Below, in pieces: positions 26,518-36,990 of a stretch of DNA of 64,000 bases; the first letter of the stretch is position 1; the number at the start of each line of letters is the position of its first letter. The notes under the pieces are model-generated. The model ran no database searches, was not told the origin of the DNA, and saw only the letters and a program-made list of their open reading frames with translations. Source of the stretch: Gracilibacillus caseinilyticus (lineage in GTDB: Bacteria > Bacillota > Bacilli > Bacillales > Amphibacillaceae). The stretch is taken from assembly GCF_022919115.1 (NCBI RefSeq), contig NZ_CP095072.1:3472001-3536000 (forward strand), read 5' to 3'. The translations under genes were made by a program, and so were the position numbers.

Positions 26518-27943
26518 TTTTGTCACCCCGCTTCTCGCGATTAGCAAACCAGTCTCGGAATCGTTCATTTGCTGGCATTGGAAAATCTCTGGCATGGGTC
26601 CAATGCTTCAATGGCCCAGGTCCTTTGGAGATTACATTATTTTTGGCAAAAGGTGTCGTGAGAAATGGCGCCATTTTGGTCGCTGTTCGATAAAAATTGG
26701 CGGAATGCATCACTTGTTCAAAACCTTTCATAACAAAACGCTCTGCCAACGGTGTTCGTTTTTCCTCTTCGACAATTTTTTTTCGGTGCATAATCAGTTG
26801 TTCATGTAATGGAATTTTTACAGGACAAGCTTCTGTACATGCTCCGCATAAGGAAGAAGCATAAGGCAATTCTTTGTACTCATCATAATCCGATAATAAC
26901 GGCGATAACACGGCACCAATTGGCCCCGGATAAATTGAACCATATGCATGCCCGCCGACATGGCGATAAACGGGGCAAACATTGATACAGGCTGCACAGC
27001 GGATACAATGCAACGCTTCCTGAAATTCTGTCCCTAAAATTTTGGAACGGCCATTATCTACAATGACAAGGTGAAATTCTTCAGGACCGTCTGCTTCCCC
27101 TTCTTGTTTCGGACCAGTTAATGCAGTAATATAACTTGTCAGCTTCTGACCAACTGCTGCTCGTGTTAATAAACTGACCACAATATCTAACTCTTCCCAG
27201 CCTGGGACAATTCGTTCCATCCCCATTACAGTAATTTGTGTTTTCGGAAGTGTAGACACCATCCGAGCATTTCCTTCATTGGTTACTAATGCAAAGGAGC
27301 CGGATTCCGCTACTGCAAAGTTACAGCCGGTAATACCTAGATCCGCCTCTAAAAATTCTTCACGAAGTTTTTCACGTGCAAATAACGCTAATTCTTCCGG
27401 CTTTTCAGATTTTAAATAGCTTAATTTTTCCTTGAATACATCACGGATTTGCTCTTTATTTTTGTGCAGTGCTGGTGCAACGATATGGGATGGTGGATCG
27501 TGATCGTCGATTTGCAGAATGTATTCTCCTAAATCGGTTTCAATTACTTCGCAACCTATTTCCTCCAATGCTTCATTCATCGAGATTTCTTCGGTTACCA
27601 TTGATTTGGATTTCGCAATTTTCTTTGCGTCTTTCTCTTTGGCAATTTTTTTGATATATTCATTTGCCTCTTCGCCAGTTTCCGCAAAGAAGACATGTCC
27701 ACCCAACTCAGCGACTTTCTCGCTTAACTGGTGCAAGTAGTAATCTAAATGCTCAATCGTATGACTGCGTATTTCCGATCCAAGTGTTCTCCAGTCTTCC
27801 CAATCACCTAATTCTTCTGACGCGGTTGCCTTTTTGTCTCTTAGTCTTCCTTGAGCCGAGCGAACAGCACCACGCATGAAATCATCTTCAATTCCTTTTG
27901 TTACCCTTTTTTTAAAGTCTTTTTCCCCAATGTGCATCGGCAT
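26510..27943 (-). CDS. lutB: Lactate utilization protein B (iron-sulfur protein)
   Basis: 477 residues. N-terminal LUD domain, then two [4Fe-4S] ferredoxin motifs: [19 protein letters not shown] (about 310) and [18 protein letters not shown] (about 360). The C-terminus ends [14 protein letters not shown]. It is the middle subunit of the LutABC complex and starts at the stop codon of lutA, a tight operon. Confidence 0.93.
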   Translation of the reverse strand: MPMHIGEKDFKKRVTKGIEDDFMRGAVRSAQGRLRDKKATASEELGDWEDWRTLGSEIRSHTIEHLDYYLHQLSEKVAELGGHVFFAETGEEANEYIKKIAKEKDAKKIAKSKSMVTEEISMNEALEEIGCEVIETDLGEYILQIDDHDPPSHIVAPALHKNKEQIRDVFKEKLSYLKSEKPEELALFAREKLREEFLEADLGITGCNFAVAESGSFALVTNEGNARMVSTLPKTQITVMGMERIVPGWEELDIVVSLLTRAAVGQKLTSYITALTGPKQEGEADGPEEFHLVIVDNGRSKILGTEFQEALHCIRCAACINVCPVYRHVGGHAYGSIYPGPIGAVLSPLLSDYDEYKELPYASSLCGACTEACPVKIPLHEQLIMHRKKIVEEEKRTPLAERFVMKGFEQVMHSANFYRTATKMAPFLTTPFAKNNVISKGPGPLKHWTHARDFPMPANERFRDWFANREKRGDKNA

Positions 27944-28668
27944 TATACGTCACCTCTGCTATTTAATATTTCTGCAATATGTTTTACTTCTACCGGACTT
28001 CCGTTACGAGACAATCTTCCTCCGATATTCATCAGACAACTGCCATCCGCACCTAATAATAAATTCGCCTTCGTTTCTTCAATATGATGTACTTTTTCGT
28101 CGACCATCTGCTCCGAAATATCACTCATCTTCACGGAAAAAGTTCCCCCAAATCCACAACAATCATGACGGTTAGGTAAATCAATCATCTCTAACCCTTT
28201 GACATTGTTTAAAAGGCGAAATGGTGCTTCGTTCACCTTTAATAACCGTGTCATGTGACAAGATGTGTGGTAGGTTGCAACCGCATCGTAACTGGCGCCT
28301 ACATCCTCTACTCCAAGTAGGTCCACAATAAATTGTGTTAATTCATATGTTTTTTCTTTTAATTTGATTGCTCGTTGCTGCCATTCAGAACCTTCTTCGA
28401 ATAAGTGCACATATTCGTGAATCATGTAAACACATGAGCCAGAGATACCGACAACATACTCAGCATGTTCAAATGTTTCGACCAAATGCTTTGCCACTTC
28501 TATTGTTTCTCTCTGATAACCACTGTTATAAGCAGGCTGACCGCAACACGTTTGTGTTCTAGGAAAATCAACCTCACATCCAAGATGTTCTAATAATTCG
28601 ACAGCAGCTTTGCCTGCATTGACATAGAACATATCCCCTAAACATGTGATGAAAAATGATACTTTCAT
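27943..28668 (-). CDS. lutA: Lactate utilization protein A (CCG-domain iron-sulfur protein)
   Basis: About 241 residues from the ATG 28668 ([16 protein letters not shown]), with an AAAGGGGAG site. Two CCG-type cysteine motifs are seen: [12 protein letters not shown] (near 40) and [13 protein letters not shown] (near 170), which bind iron-sulfur clusters. First gene of lutABC, which lets the cell grow on lactate and supports biofilm formation in B. subtilis. Its own regulator LutR is not in the window. Confidence 0.92.
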   Translation of the reverse strand: MKVSFFITCLGDMFYVNAGKAAVELLEHLGCEVDFPRTQTCCGQPAYNSGYQRETIEVAKHLVETFEHAEYVVGISGSCVYMIHEYVHLFEEGSEWQQRAIKLKEKTYELTQFIVDLLGVEDVGASYDAVATYHTSCHMTRLLKVNEAPFRLLNNVKGLEMIDLPNRHDCCGFGGTFSVKMSDISEQMVDEKVHHIEETKANLLLGADGSCLMNIGGRLSRNGSPVEVKHIAEILNSRGDV

Positions 28669-28740
28669 TTTGTATACTCCCCTTTTAGGAACATCGCAAT
28701 CCTCTTGCAATCTATTTTAACAGCTATCCGCTAATAAGAG

Positions 28741-28775
28741 AATGGATAAACCCTCCTAAAGAGGGTTTATCCATT
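28741..28775 (-). terminator. Terminator of the rhamnose operon
   Basis: A perfect 15-bp stem AATGGATAAACCCTC / GAGGGTTTATCCATT with a 5-base loop, past the rhaEW stop and before lutA. Confidence 0.8.
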
Positions 28776-28825
28776 TCCAATCATTATCCTGGGCTAACTG
28801 TTTAGTAAGACAGTACAGTCTCACA

Positions 28826-30892
28826 TTATCTAGTGAAGGCTGCTGCGACCCCACCATCAACCGTTACCATACAACCAGTTGTTTTGGCTGCTTTGGAGGA
28901 TGCTAGGAATGCAATTGATTCTGCAATATCCTCTGGTAAAATATTCACGTTTAAAATCGTACGTTTACGATAATGCTCTTCTAAATCATCTGTACCAATC
29001 CCGTAAGAAGAAGCACGCTCTTTCTTCCAGGATGAATCCCAAATCTTAGATCCACGGATAACGGCATCTGGTAATACGGAATTAACACGGATTCCAAGTG
29101 AACCACCATCTGCTGCAATTGTTCTTGCTAAGTGAACCTCAGCAGCTTTTGCTGTACTGTATGCTGCTGCATTCTTTCCGGCATAAATGGAGTTCTTAGA
29201 ACCGATAAATACCATGCTTCCACCGATTTCTTGTTCCTTCATTAGCTTGAATACTTCACGTGCAACAAGGAAATAACCAGTTACTAATACGTTGATATTT
29301 AGATTCCATTGATCCATTGTTGTTTCTTCAAATGGTGCAGAGCTAGCTAATCCAGCGTTGTTCACTAAAATATCAATTCCCCCGTACTGTCGGATAGAAG
29401 TCGCTAATGCTTCCTGCACTTCTTCTTCTTTTGTTACGTCCATCTTTACCGCAAGTGCTCGGTTTGCTCCGTACTTTTCGTTTACTTCATTTGCAAGGCT
29501 TTCTGCACCTTCTAAGTTAATATCAGCAATCACAACGTGTGCACCTTCATTAAGCAAACGATACGTAGTAGCAGAACCGATTCCACCAGCACCACCTGTT
29601 ACAAATGCTATTTGACGAGAAAATTCTGCTTCTGGCGGAGCTAAGCTTAATTTATATAATTCTAATGGCCAGTATTCGATCAAATAGGATTCCTCTTCAT
29701 TTAGTGACACAAAGTTACCAAGAACTGTCGCACCGCTCATTACCGCTATAGCGCGATGATACAATTGTTCACTAATATTTGCTGACTTCCAATCCTTACC
29801 GGTATTCACCATACCTAAACCAGGAATTAGAATAATACGTGGAGCTGTTTCTACGATTTGATCGCCTTCACTCTTATTTCTTTCAAAGTAAGCAACATAC
29901 TCTTCTTTATACGCTGCTACTCCTGTTTTGATTTGTTCTTTTAGTGTATTAATATCACCGGACTGTGGATCCCAATCAATGAATAACGGTACACGTTTTG
30001 TATGGACTAAGTGGTCCGGGCATGCTGCGCCAACTTGGGAAAGCTCTTCTGCATCATGACTGTTAACAAATTCTAATACTTTGGTATCATCATTGTAAGT
30101 CGTAAGCATTTTCTTATCATTGCTAACTTGTCCACGAATGACTGGCATGATTTCTGCAAAAAGATTTTTTCTTTCATCATCAGATAGTGACTGGTATTTT
30201 GCACCACCAAACAGTGCCTGGTCCTCTGCTTTTTGATTAATAAAGCTTTCAGCCTCGTTAATCACTTCAATTGTTTTATTGTAGCTTTCTGTCGATGTTT
30301 CGCCCCATGTAACCAGTCCATGTTTCTCCATGATAACTAATTCAGCATTCGGGTTATTCTTTACACCTTCAGCAATCATTTTAGATAATTTGAAACCAGG
30401 ACGGATGTACGGTACCCATACAAATCGATCTCCATAGATTTCTTCTGCAATTTCTTTTCCGTTATCTGCACAAGCAATGCTGATAATCGCATCTGGATGC
30501 GTATGATCTACTTGCTTAAATGGTAGAAATGCATGAAGTAATGTTTCTATCGAAGAACGTGGATGCTTGGCATCAATCATACAATGTGATAGATATTCCA
30601 CCATTTCTTCATCAGACATGTCTTCTCTTTCTAGTAATGGACGAATATCATCTAGTTTTAAACCAGTGAAATTGTGAGATTTCATCGTAGCTAAATCAGA
30701 TCCGCTACCTTTCACCCACATAACTTCGATGTCGTCCCCTTTAAAGTCCTTTTCGATTGTTTTAGAAGACGTATTACCTCCACCGATATTGACTACTGCG
30801 CGATCTGATCCTAGAAGATTAGAACGGTATACTAGTGTTTCTAACCCTTCTCCTTGTGTTACTTGACTATCGTCCCATTTGTTTTGTACCAA
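28826..30892 (-). CDS. rhaEW: Bifunctional rhamnulose-1-phosphate aldolase / lactaldehyde dehydrogenase
   Basis: 688 residues from a TTG start with GGGGAGG eight bases upstream. The N-terminal class II aldolase domain (about 1-400) has zinc His residues in VDHTHPDAI and MEKHGLVTWG. The C-terminal SDR domain (about 425-688) has VTGGAGGIGSATTYRL, NNAG and AAYSTAKAAEVHLAR (catalytic Tyr and Lys). It splits rhamnulose-1-phosphate and converts lactaldehyde onward. The same fusion is B. subtilis YuxG/RhaEW. Last gene of rhaB-rhaA-rhaEW. Confidence 0.92.
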   Translation of the reverse strand: MVQNKWDDSQVTQGEGLETLVYRSNLLGSDRAVVNIGGGNTSSKTIEKDFKGDDIEVMWVKGSGSDLATMKSHNFTGLKLDDIRPLLEREDMSDEEMVEYLSHCMIDAKHPRSSIETLLHAFLPFKQVDHTHPDAIISIACADNGKEIAEEIYGDRFVWVPYIRPGFKLSKMIAEGVKNNPNAELVIMEKHGLVTWGETSTESYNKTIEVINEAESFINQKAEDQALFGGAKYQSLSDDERKNLFAEIMPVIRGQVSNDKKMLTTYNDDTKVLEFVNSHDAEELSQVGAACPDHLVHTKRVPLFIDWDPQSGDINTLKEQIKTGVAAYKEEYVAYFERNKSEGDQIVETAPRIILIPGLGMVNTGKDWKSANISEQLYHRAIAVMSGATVLGNFVSLNEEESYLIEYWPLELYKLSLAPPEAEFSRQIAFVTGGAGGIGSATTYRLLNEGAHVVIADINLEGAESLANEVNEKYGANRALAVKMDVTKEEEVQEALATSIRQYGGIDILVNNAGLASSAPFEETTMDQWNLNINVLVTGYFLVAREVFKLMKEQEIGGSMVFIGSKNSIYAGKNAAAYSTAKAAEVHLARTIAADGGSLGIRVNSVLPDAVIRGSKIWDSSWKKERASSYGIGTDDLEEHYRKRTILNVNILPEDIAESIAFLASSKAAKTTGCMVTVDGGVAAAFTR

Positions 30893-31008
30893 TGAAATTT
30901 CCTCCCCTAGCCATCTTTGTTTTGTTTGATTTAGTTGGTTGTTTCTGTTTTTATTATACTACAAACCAAAAATAAATCAACACAAACAAAGACGATTACC
31001 GTTTATTA

Positions 31009-32268
31009 TTAGCTGTTACGCTTAGATAAAACGTTTTCTTCGTATTCTTTTACTTCTTGTAACCAGTTCTCTTGAGCCGGAACTCCCATTTGCTCACAAT
31101 AATGATCCCAAATCGCACCGAATGGATAGGTTTTAAATTCTTCCATTAAGGCAAGGCGATCTGTGAAGTTACCTTCTTCTTGTAACTGTTTTAAATGTTC
31201 ATTAGGTAATAATAGTGCATATAATAATGATTTGATCATATTACGTGTTCCGATTGTCCATGCCGCTACACGATTGATACTGGCATCGAAGAAATCCAGC
31301 CCGATCATGACTTTATCCAATGCATCGTTGCGAACAATCTCTAAACCGATTTCGCGCAATTCATCATCAAGAATTACTACATGGTCACTGTCCCAACGAA
31401 CTGGACGTGATACGTGCAATGCAAGTTTATCGCTAAATAATAGTAATGATGAAATTTTGTTTGAAATAACTTCTGTTGGATGGTAATGTCCGGAATCTAG
31501 CAAGCACAATTTATTATTTTTCATTGCATAGCTCATATAAAACTCATGGGAACCAACTACATAAGCTTCTGAACCAATACCGAACAGTTTACTTTCCACC
31601 GCATCGATATTTAATGATTCATCCACATCTGCAGCAAAAATTTCATCTAATGAATCTTTTAAACGCTTACGCGGTGTTAACCGGTCACTAGGAATATCTT
31701 TATACCCATCTGGAATCCAAATATTATTTAAAGCGGGCTGACCTAATTCGCGAGCAAAATATTCGCCAATTTTGCGTGATTGAATGCAGTGCTGGATCCA
31801 GAAATCACGAATTTCTTTATCTGGATGAGCTAATGTTAAGCCGTCTGCTGCCTTAGGGTGTGAGAATAAAGTCGGATTAAAATCAAGTCCTAAATCGTTT
31901 TCTTTTGCCCACTTTACCCAGTTCTCAAAATGTTTAGGTTCCAATTCATTCCGATCAACCACTTGTCCATTTGTTTCTGCATAAATAGCATGCAGATTTA
32001 TCTTGTGCTTACCAGGAATAAGCGATAACGCTTTCTCCAAGTCACTACGTAACTCTTCAGGAGTTGTTGCTTTTCCAGGATAATCTCCTGTTACATCAAT
32101 TCCACCTGATAATTCTTGCTGATCTACTTCAAATCCGCCAATGTCATCGCCTTGCCAGCAATGGATCGAAATCGGTACCTTTTTTAGTTTGGCAAACGCA
32201 TCTTCTACAGATACTCCCCATTTTTCATATTGTGCTTTTGCTCTTTCGAAATTTTCTTTTACGCTCAT
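31009..32268 (-). CDS. rhaA: L-rhamnose isomerase
   Basis: 419 residues from the ATG 32268 ([20 protein letters not shown]), which has a GAGGTGA site and a length matching the family. It turns L-rhamnose into L-rhamnulose. Family motifs include [39 protein letters not shown] and [15 protein letters not shown], with metal-binding His and Asp residues. It starts 16 bases after the rhaB stop. The small mutarotase gene rhaM, present in the B. subtilis operon, is absent here. Confidence 0.95.
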   Translation of the reverse strand: MSVKENFERAKAQYEKWGVSVEDAFAKLKKVPISIHCWQGDDIGGFEVDQQELSGGIDVTGDYPGKATTPEELRSDLEKALSLIPGKHKINLHAIYAETNGQVVDRNELEPKHFENWVKWAKENDLGLDFNPTLFSHPKAADGLTLAHPDKEIRDFWIQHCIQSRKIGEYFARELGQPALNNIWIPDGYKDIPSDRLTPRKRLKDSLDEIFAADVDESLNIDAVESKLFGIGSEAYVVGSHEFYMSYAMKNNKLCLLDSGHYHPTEVISNKISSLLLFSDKLALHVSRPVRWDSDHVVILDDELREIGLEIVRNDALDKVMIGLDFFDASINRVAAWTIGTRNMIKSLLYALLLPNEHLKQLQEEGNFTDRLALMEEFKTYPFGAIWDHYCEQMGVPAQENWLQEVKEYEENVLSKRNS

Positions 32269-32284
32269 TATCGTCACCTCTTCA

Positions 32285-33676
32285 TTAAAATTTTTGAATA
32301 TCAAATGAATTATTGATAATCTCTTTGGATGCTTCTATCGTTGGTAATTGTCCAGTCGCTAACATTTGAGCAATTAAATTACCAATTGCCGTTGCTTCGG
32401 ATGGTCCTGTGAAAATAGATTTACCAGAAACTTCTGCTAATTTTTTATTCATGTAATTATTTTTACTTCCACCGCCAATGATATGAATAGAGTTGTAGGT
32501 TTTGCCTGTTAGTTCTTCAATTTCTTTAGCGGTTTCATCATAACATTCAACTAAACTGTCATAAATACACTTTGCAAATTGTCCTGGTGTTTCTGGTAGC
32601 TGCTGATTAGTCTCCTGGCAGTACTCTTGAATAACTTGTTTCATACTCTCAGGGCTTAAGAATCGCTGATCATTGACATCGACCTTCGAAGTGAAATTCG
32701 CTTCCTGTTCAACGAGCTCAACAAACTCGGCAAAGCTGTACTGTTCGTTATATTCCCTTCTAACCTCTTGTATCATCCAAAGCCCCATAATGTTTTTCAG
32801 AAAGCGAATGTTCTCGCTTGCTCCACCTTCATTAGTGAAATTATACTGAAACGCTTGTGGTGAACTGATTGGTGAATCATGCTCCACACCCATTAACGAC
32901 CAAGTACCTGAACTAATGTAAATCGTATCTTGTGCTGGTACGGATACAACTGCAGATGCAGTATCGTGTGTCCCAGGTAATACAACATCTAGATTAAAAC
33001 CAAGTTCTTTCTGCAGTTCATCGGTAAGGGAGCCGATCGACTGCATCGGCATCGTCGGTTCGGAAAATAGCTTATCTGGTATTCCGATCTTCTCAAGAAA
33101 TGCTTTTTCCCATTGTTGGGTACCTGCATTCAATAACTGAGTAGTTGTTGCATTGGTATATTCGTTCGTTATTTTTCCTGTTAGTAAATAATGCAGATAA
33201 TCAGGCACCATTAAAAAATAGGCTGCTTTATCAAAAATTTCAGGACTTTCCTGCTTTAACGCATGCAACTGATAGATTGTATTAAAGGGTTGAAACTGAA
33301 TCCCTGTTTGTTGGTATATTTCTTGCTGATCAATGCGCTGAAACACTTTCTCCATGGATCCATCTGTTCGATGATCGCGATAAGCAACAGCGTCAGTAAT
33401 TCTGTTTTTCTGCTCATCTAAAAGGACGAAGTCAACTGCCCATGTATCAATCCCGACAGTCTGAGGCTGATACTTCATTTCAACACTCTTTCTTAGACCT
33501 GTTTTAATTTCGCTAAATAATCGGTCAATATCCCAACACAGGTGTCCATCTTTTTTGATCATATTATTGTCAAACCGATGAATCTCTTCAAGCAACAGCT
33601 GATTATTCTCAAGATAACCAGCAATAACCCGACCACTGGAAGCACCGATATCAACAGCTAAATTACATTTTTGCAA
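32285..33676 (-). CDS. rhaB: Rhamnulokinase
   Basis: About 463 residues of the FGGY kinase family. It phosphorylates L-rhamnulose. I choose the TTG at 33676 ([16 protein letters not shown]) because AAAGGAG lies eight bases before it, while the GTG at 33685 abuts it. [12 protein letters not shown] is the N-terminal phosphate motif and [21 protein letters not shown] the C-terminal ATP site. First gene of the rha operon; a cre-like site lies just upstream. Confidence 0.93.
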   Translation of the reverse strand: MQKCNLAVDIGASSGRVIAGYLENNQLLLEEIHRFDNNMIKKDGHLCWDIDRLFSEIKTGLRKSVEMKYQPQTVGIDTWAVDFVLLDEQKNRITDAVAYRDHRTDGSMEKVFQRIDQQEIYQQTGIQFQPFNTIYQLHALKQESPEIFDKAAYFLMVPDYLHYLLTGKITNEYTNATTTQLLNAGTQQWEKAFLEKIGIPDKLFSEPTMPMQSIGSLTDELQKELGFNLDVVLPGTHDTASAVVSVPAQDTIYISSGTWSLMGVEHDSPISSPQAFQYNFTNEGGASENIRFLKNIMGLWMIQEVRREYNEQYSFAEFVELVEQEANFTSKVDVNDQRFLSPESMKQVIQEYCQETNQQLPETPGQFAKCIYDSLVECYDETAKEIEELTGKTYNSIHIIGGGSKNNYMNKKLAEVSGKSIFTGPSEATAIGNLIAQMLATGQLPTIEASKEIINNSFDIQKF

Positions 33677-33691
33677 TAGGTTCACTCCTTT

Positions 33692-33706
33692 ATGAAAGCG
33701 GTTTAT
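33692..33706 (+). promoter_or_regulatory. cre-like site upstream of rhaB
   Basis: ATGAAAGCGGTTTAT matches the cre consensus WTGNAANCGNWNNCW except at one defined position. It lies 16 bases from the chosen rhaB start, where CcpA would block transcription when glucose is present. No rhamnose-specific regulator gene is adjacent. Confidence 0.45.
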
Positions 33707-33900
33707 ACATTAATCATAAACGAATGAGAAATAAGATTTAATATCGAAAATTATTTTATTATTGTCTTTTTTTGCAACGCCCTTCAAATTACCAGGATTT
33801 GCATTAAAAACCCACTCGTTTTTTTGCCAAAGTATATAAGAAGTCTTACTAAACTCTATTTTTTAATAATTGTACCTTATTCATCTTTCTGGCTACTAAA

Positions 33901-33936
33901 AAAGAGAGACAAGCTACTGGTTGATTGTCTCTCTTT
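33901..33936 (-). terminator. Terminator of the nuclease/phosphatase gene
   Basis: AAAGAGAGACAA / TTGTCTCTCTTT perfect 12-bp stem followed by TTTAG on the minus strand. Confidence 0.88.
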
Positions 33937-33943
33937 CTGCTAT

Positions 33944-34858
33944 TTAATAGGATATTGTTAGATTTGAGATTACTGGATAATGATCACTTGGGAATTGTCC
34001 ATTTTTATAATCGTTGATGATCTTCGTTTTATGTGTGAATATGTTCCCCTTGCCCAATACCCAATCTATGCGGCTATCAGGACCTCCGCCTGTTCTATCA
34101 TCGAAACCGTTGAAAGTACCGAGATTTTCATTAATGGTGACATTTGCCGTTTTAAGTAAATCGTCGAAAGCACCTTCACTTGTCAGCGTCTCATATGGAA
34201 TGCTATCAGGACTTGCGTTAAAATCTCCAGTTAACAATACTGGCAGTTCTGGGTCGAATTCTTTTATCTTTTCATTGATCAATACCGCACTCTTTTCTCT
34301 AGCGTTTGCAGATTGGTGATCGAAATGAGTGTTCACTACATAGAAGCTTTGTTTGCTCTCTTGATCAAAGAATTTTGCCCAAGTAACCATACGCGGTATA
34401 CTGTTTCCCCAGCTTGTTGAGCCTATAACATCTGGCGTATCTGATAACCAAAAATGATCATACTCTAGAGGAATATAGCGATGTTCATTATAAAATATAG
34501 CTGAATACTCTCCTTTACTTCTACTTCCTCCTTCTCGCCCTAATCCAATCCAACTGTAATGATTTAACGTTTTTTCTAAATCCGTTATTTGCTGATAGAC
34601 TGCCTCTTGAGTGCCTATAATGTCTGGGTGATTTTTTCGTATAAGTTTTTTAATAGCCGGAAGTCTCTCTTCCCAAGTATGTGGCGACGGGTCACTGTCA
34701 TTTAAATACCTTAGGTTATACGTCATAACATTTAACTGTACTTCTGAAGCTGCTGCAGATTTTTCTGAAGCTTCTAATTTTGATGTACCTAGAAATACAT
34801 TACTCGCTAATACTGTGACCAAACTACAAAGGATAATAGAATAGAATATTTTTTTCAA
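33944..34858 (-). CDS. Secreted endonuclease/exonuclease/phosphatase-fold protein
   Basis: 304 residues with a Sec signal peptide (IFYSIILCSLVTVLASNVFLG). The EEP fold is shown by NVMTYNLRYLNDSD, DIIGTQEAVYQQI, VNTHFDH, LLTGDFNASPDS, RIDWVLGKG and the terminal SDHYPVISNLTI (catalytic Asn, Glu, Asp and His). It may hydrolyse a phosphodiester outside the cell, such as nucleic acid, phospholipid or inositol phosphate. AAGGAGGAAATC precedes the ATG. Monocistronic. Confidence 0.85.
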   Translation of the reverse strand: MKKIFYSIILCSLVTVLASNVFLGTSKLEASEKSAAASEVQLNVMTYNLRYLNDSDPSPHTWEERLPAIKKLIRKNHPDIIGTQEAVYQQITDLEKTLNHYSWIGLGREGGSRSKGEYSAIFYNEHRYIPLEYDHFWLSDTPDVIGSTSWGNSIPRMVTWAKFFDQESKQSFYVVNTHFDHQSANAREKSAVLINEKIKEFDPELPVLLTGDFNASPDSIPYETLTSEGAFDDLLKTANVTINENLGTFNGFDDRTGGGPDSRIDWVLGKGNIFTHKTKIINDYKNGQFPSDHYPVISNLTISY

Positions 34859-35176
34859 CTTGATTTCCTCCTTTTTGTTTTACAATTACAGTGTAACGAG
34901 TACTTGTAAAGCCATTATTAATTTCTATTTTCATTTTGATAAAAAATAGAATTAACGGAGGAAATCCCATCCTAATAAGGGATTGAAAGGAAAAATTGAG
35001 AATATGATTCTATTAAATGTTAGTGTTTTGTAAAAATTCCAGATATAAAATGCCCATCAAATACTGAACTTTCTTTGTTTTTCTATGTTTTTACATTTGA
35101 TTAGTTAATCACTACTATTAATGTTTCATCACAGATTAAATCAATTGGTATGAAACAAAAAAGTCCTGTTTTCCTA
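34859..35176. other. Intergenic region without recognisable gene
   Basis: A 318-base AT-rich spacer between two minus-strand genes. It should contain the promoter of the secreted EEP protein. I see no repeat copy, riboswitch or convincing small ORF. A short stem-like CCCATCC..AAGGGA at about 34966-34984 is too weak to call. Confidence 0.4.
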
Positions 35177-35815
35177 TTAATATAATTTATTTGTATAACT
35201 TATTTGCAATCTGTTAGAGATAGATTCTTCCGTCATGCCCGGAAGCTTAGCATGTTCGGAAACTATTTTTGCAGCAGAGGGTAATGTTGTTCTATCCAGC
35301 CAAGTCTCTGGATTCCATAACTTAGAACGGATTAATGCTTTCGCACAATGAATAAAACATTCATCTACCTCCACTCCAATACCAAGGATCGGGCTTTTTC
35401 CACGACACTTCATCTCGTTGAGTAATACTTCGTCTGTTACTAATGTTGCTTTACCGTTTACTCTTAAGGTTTCTCCTAATCCTGGAATAAAGAAAATCAA
35501 ACTGATAGCGGGATGTGATAAAATATTTCGCATGGAGTCTATTCTCTTATTTCCTGGACGTTCCGGAATGATAAGATGTTTTTCATCTAATACTTTGACA
35601 AAACCGATCTCATCCCCTCGGGGTGAAGCATCACTAAAACCCGATTCGTTCATAGTACCCATAACCAGAAAAGGTGATTTGCTAATAAAATCTTTACAAT
35701 TCGAATCTAAATGGTTTATCACTTTATTATTAACTAAATCACTTGGAAAACCAACTAGTGATCGAAGTTCTTCTTCTGTTTTTATTGTTTCACCGAAAGG
35801 ATTTGTTTTATTCAT
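35177..35815 (-). CDS. Pyridoxamine 5'-phosphate oxidase family flavoprotein
   Basis: 212 residues of the FMN-dependent PPOX split-barrel family. FLVMGTMNESGFSDASPRGDEIGFVKVLDEKHLIIPER is the FMN-binding core, and ISLIFFIPGLGETLRVNGKA follows. This branch (as in MSMEG_1061-type proteins) reduces unknown substrates. Its start is preceded by GAGGTGAGCAA. No pathway context. Confidence 0.82.
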   Translation of the reverse strand: MNKTNPFGETIKTEEELRSLVGFPSDLVNNKVINHLDSNCKDFISKSPFLVMGTMNESGFSDASPRGDEIGFVKVLDEKHLIIPERPGNKRIDSMRNILSHPAISLIFFIPGLGETLRVNGKATLVTDEVLLNEMKCRGKSPILGIGVEVDECFIHCAKALIRSKLWNPETWLDRTTLPSAAKIVSEHAKLPGMTEESISNRLQISYTNKLY

Positions 35816-35896
35816 TTGCTCACCTCTAAACTAAATAATGTACTATTTTCTTGAAGAATGTTATATCATAATTGTTCTATCTTACGGTCTTGACTT

Positions 35897-36115
35897 TTAT
35901 TCACTTTTATTAACACCTATTATTAAACCAATCAACATTAATAGTGAGCCAATTATGTTGAAATTTTTCAGTAACAGAAAACCTCCAGAAACAGTTAGGT
36001 GCATACCGAATAACTGAAGTTGTATTACGGTTGGCTTTATAAAATCAAACAAATAAAAAATGAGCAAAAATATTATTGAAACCACTAATACACTAATGCC
36101 AATTATCTCTATCAA
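35897..36115 (-). CDS. Small two-span membrane protein
   Basis: 72 residues from a TTG with AGGGTGAGA close upstream. Two or three hydrophobic stretches (IIGISVLVVSIIFLLIFYLF and NFNIIGSLLMLIGLIIGV) with short polar ends. No family recognised. It lies next to a decaying-gene region but is itself open. Confidence 0.55.
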   Translation of the reverse strand: MIEIIGISVLVVSIIFLLIFYLFDFIKPTVIQLQLFGMHLTVSGGFLLLKNFNIIGSLLMLIGLIIGVNKSE

Positions 36116-36132
36116 AATCTCACCCTATGCAA

Positions 36133-36645
36133 TTAACCCTTCATCAATTGTGATTTTACCACAATATCATACAAGGATTGTTTCTTTTTGGTAAAAATGG
36201 CTGTCAATATATATGTGAATATCAGCGCATAGATAAATCCGCCAATCAGATAGTAAGCGAAAGGCACTGCTCCATCCCCTATATAAATCAGTCAATAAGT
36301 CAGGAAATGCGACAACTCCCAAGGTAAAAACTTTAGCAAGGTTCTTATAGTTATATGCAGTAGTGACAATGATTCTCCGTTATTCCCAACAACCCGGATA
36401 CCTGTTTTTCTTTTTCCGTAGGACTGTTTACCAACCTTCGAATCACTAATTATAAAATAGAGTGAGACAGGAAAAGTCACCAGCAAAAAAACAGCAAATT
36501 GCGCCATTAGTAGTGAGCCCTGAAAGAAATGCTGCAAGGATGGAAAGAGATATACACTAATAATAAAGAGAACAGCCAGATATACAAGAATAAGTATGTA
36601 ATCAATCATAAAAGCTTTGAATCGGAGTAGAAAGGAAGCATTCAT
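36133..36645 (-). pseudogene. RDD family membrane protein broken by one TGA codon
   Basis: The frame opens at the ATG 36645 with an AGAGG site and runs FLLRFKAFMIDYILILVYLA, KVGKQSYGKRKTGIRVVG, LLKFLPWELSHFLTY. It then meets TGA (36292-36294). The same frame goes on without gap as LIYIGDGAVPFAYYLIGGF.. to KKKQSLYDIVVKSQLM and stops at 36133-36135. The RDD family has an Arg at that place in the pattern, so CGA to TGA is the likely change. The rest of the gene is intact, so the loss looks recent. Confidence 0.8.
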
Positions 36646-36783
36646 CAACAAAACCTCTTTTCGATAGGAAATGTTCGAATAATTAAGATGTAACCTTATC
36701 TAACAAAGACTATAATTGGATGATGTAATTCATTCCAAAATTTGACCACTATTACATCTGACATCTAAAAGCAATACAACTCG

Positions 36784-36990
36784 TTATTCTTTCTTTGCAT
36801 CTAAAATTAATGGACTAACCAGATGCTCACCCTGATTTCGCTTATCAAACTTTTTCGAACGGAAGATGAGTCCTTTTTTCTCATCCCAGTCATGATAGTG
36901 AAATTCACCTTCTTCGTCACAATACTCTACTAGTCTGACATTAAACCCAGCTGATTGGAACAGTTTAGATAGAGTTTGATAGTTATATAT
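36784..36990 (-). pseudogene. C-terminal fragment of a COG4627-like methyltransferase
   Basis: The frame reads EIYNYQTLSKLFQSAGFNVR, then LVEYCDEEGEFHYHDWDEKK, GLIFRSKKFDKRNQGEHLVS, and stops in KKE. This is the typical C-terminal part of predicted SAM-dependent methyltransferases of COG4627. There is no N-terminal part: at about 36985 the sequence joins, in another frame, an acetyltransferase fragment. It is a deletion joint between two genes. Confidence 0.65.
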
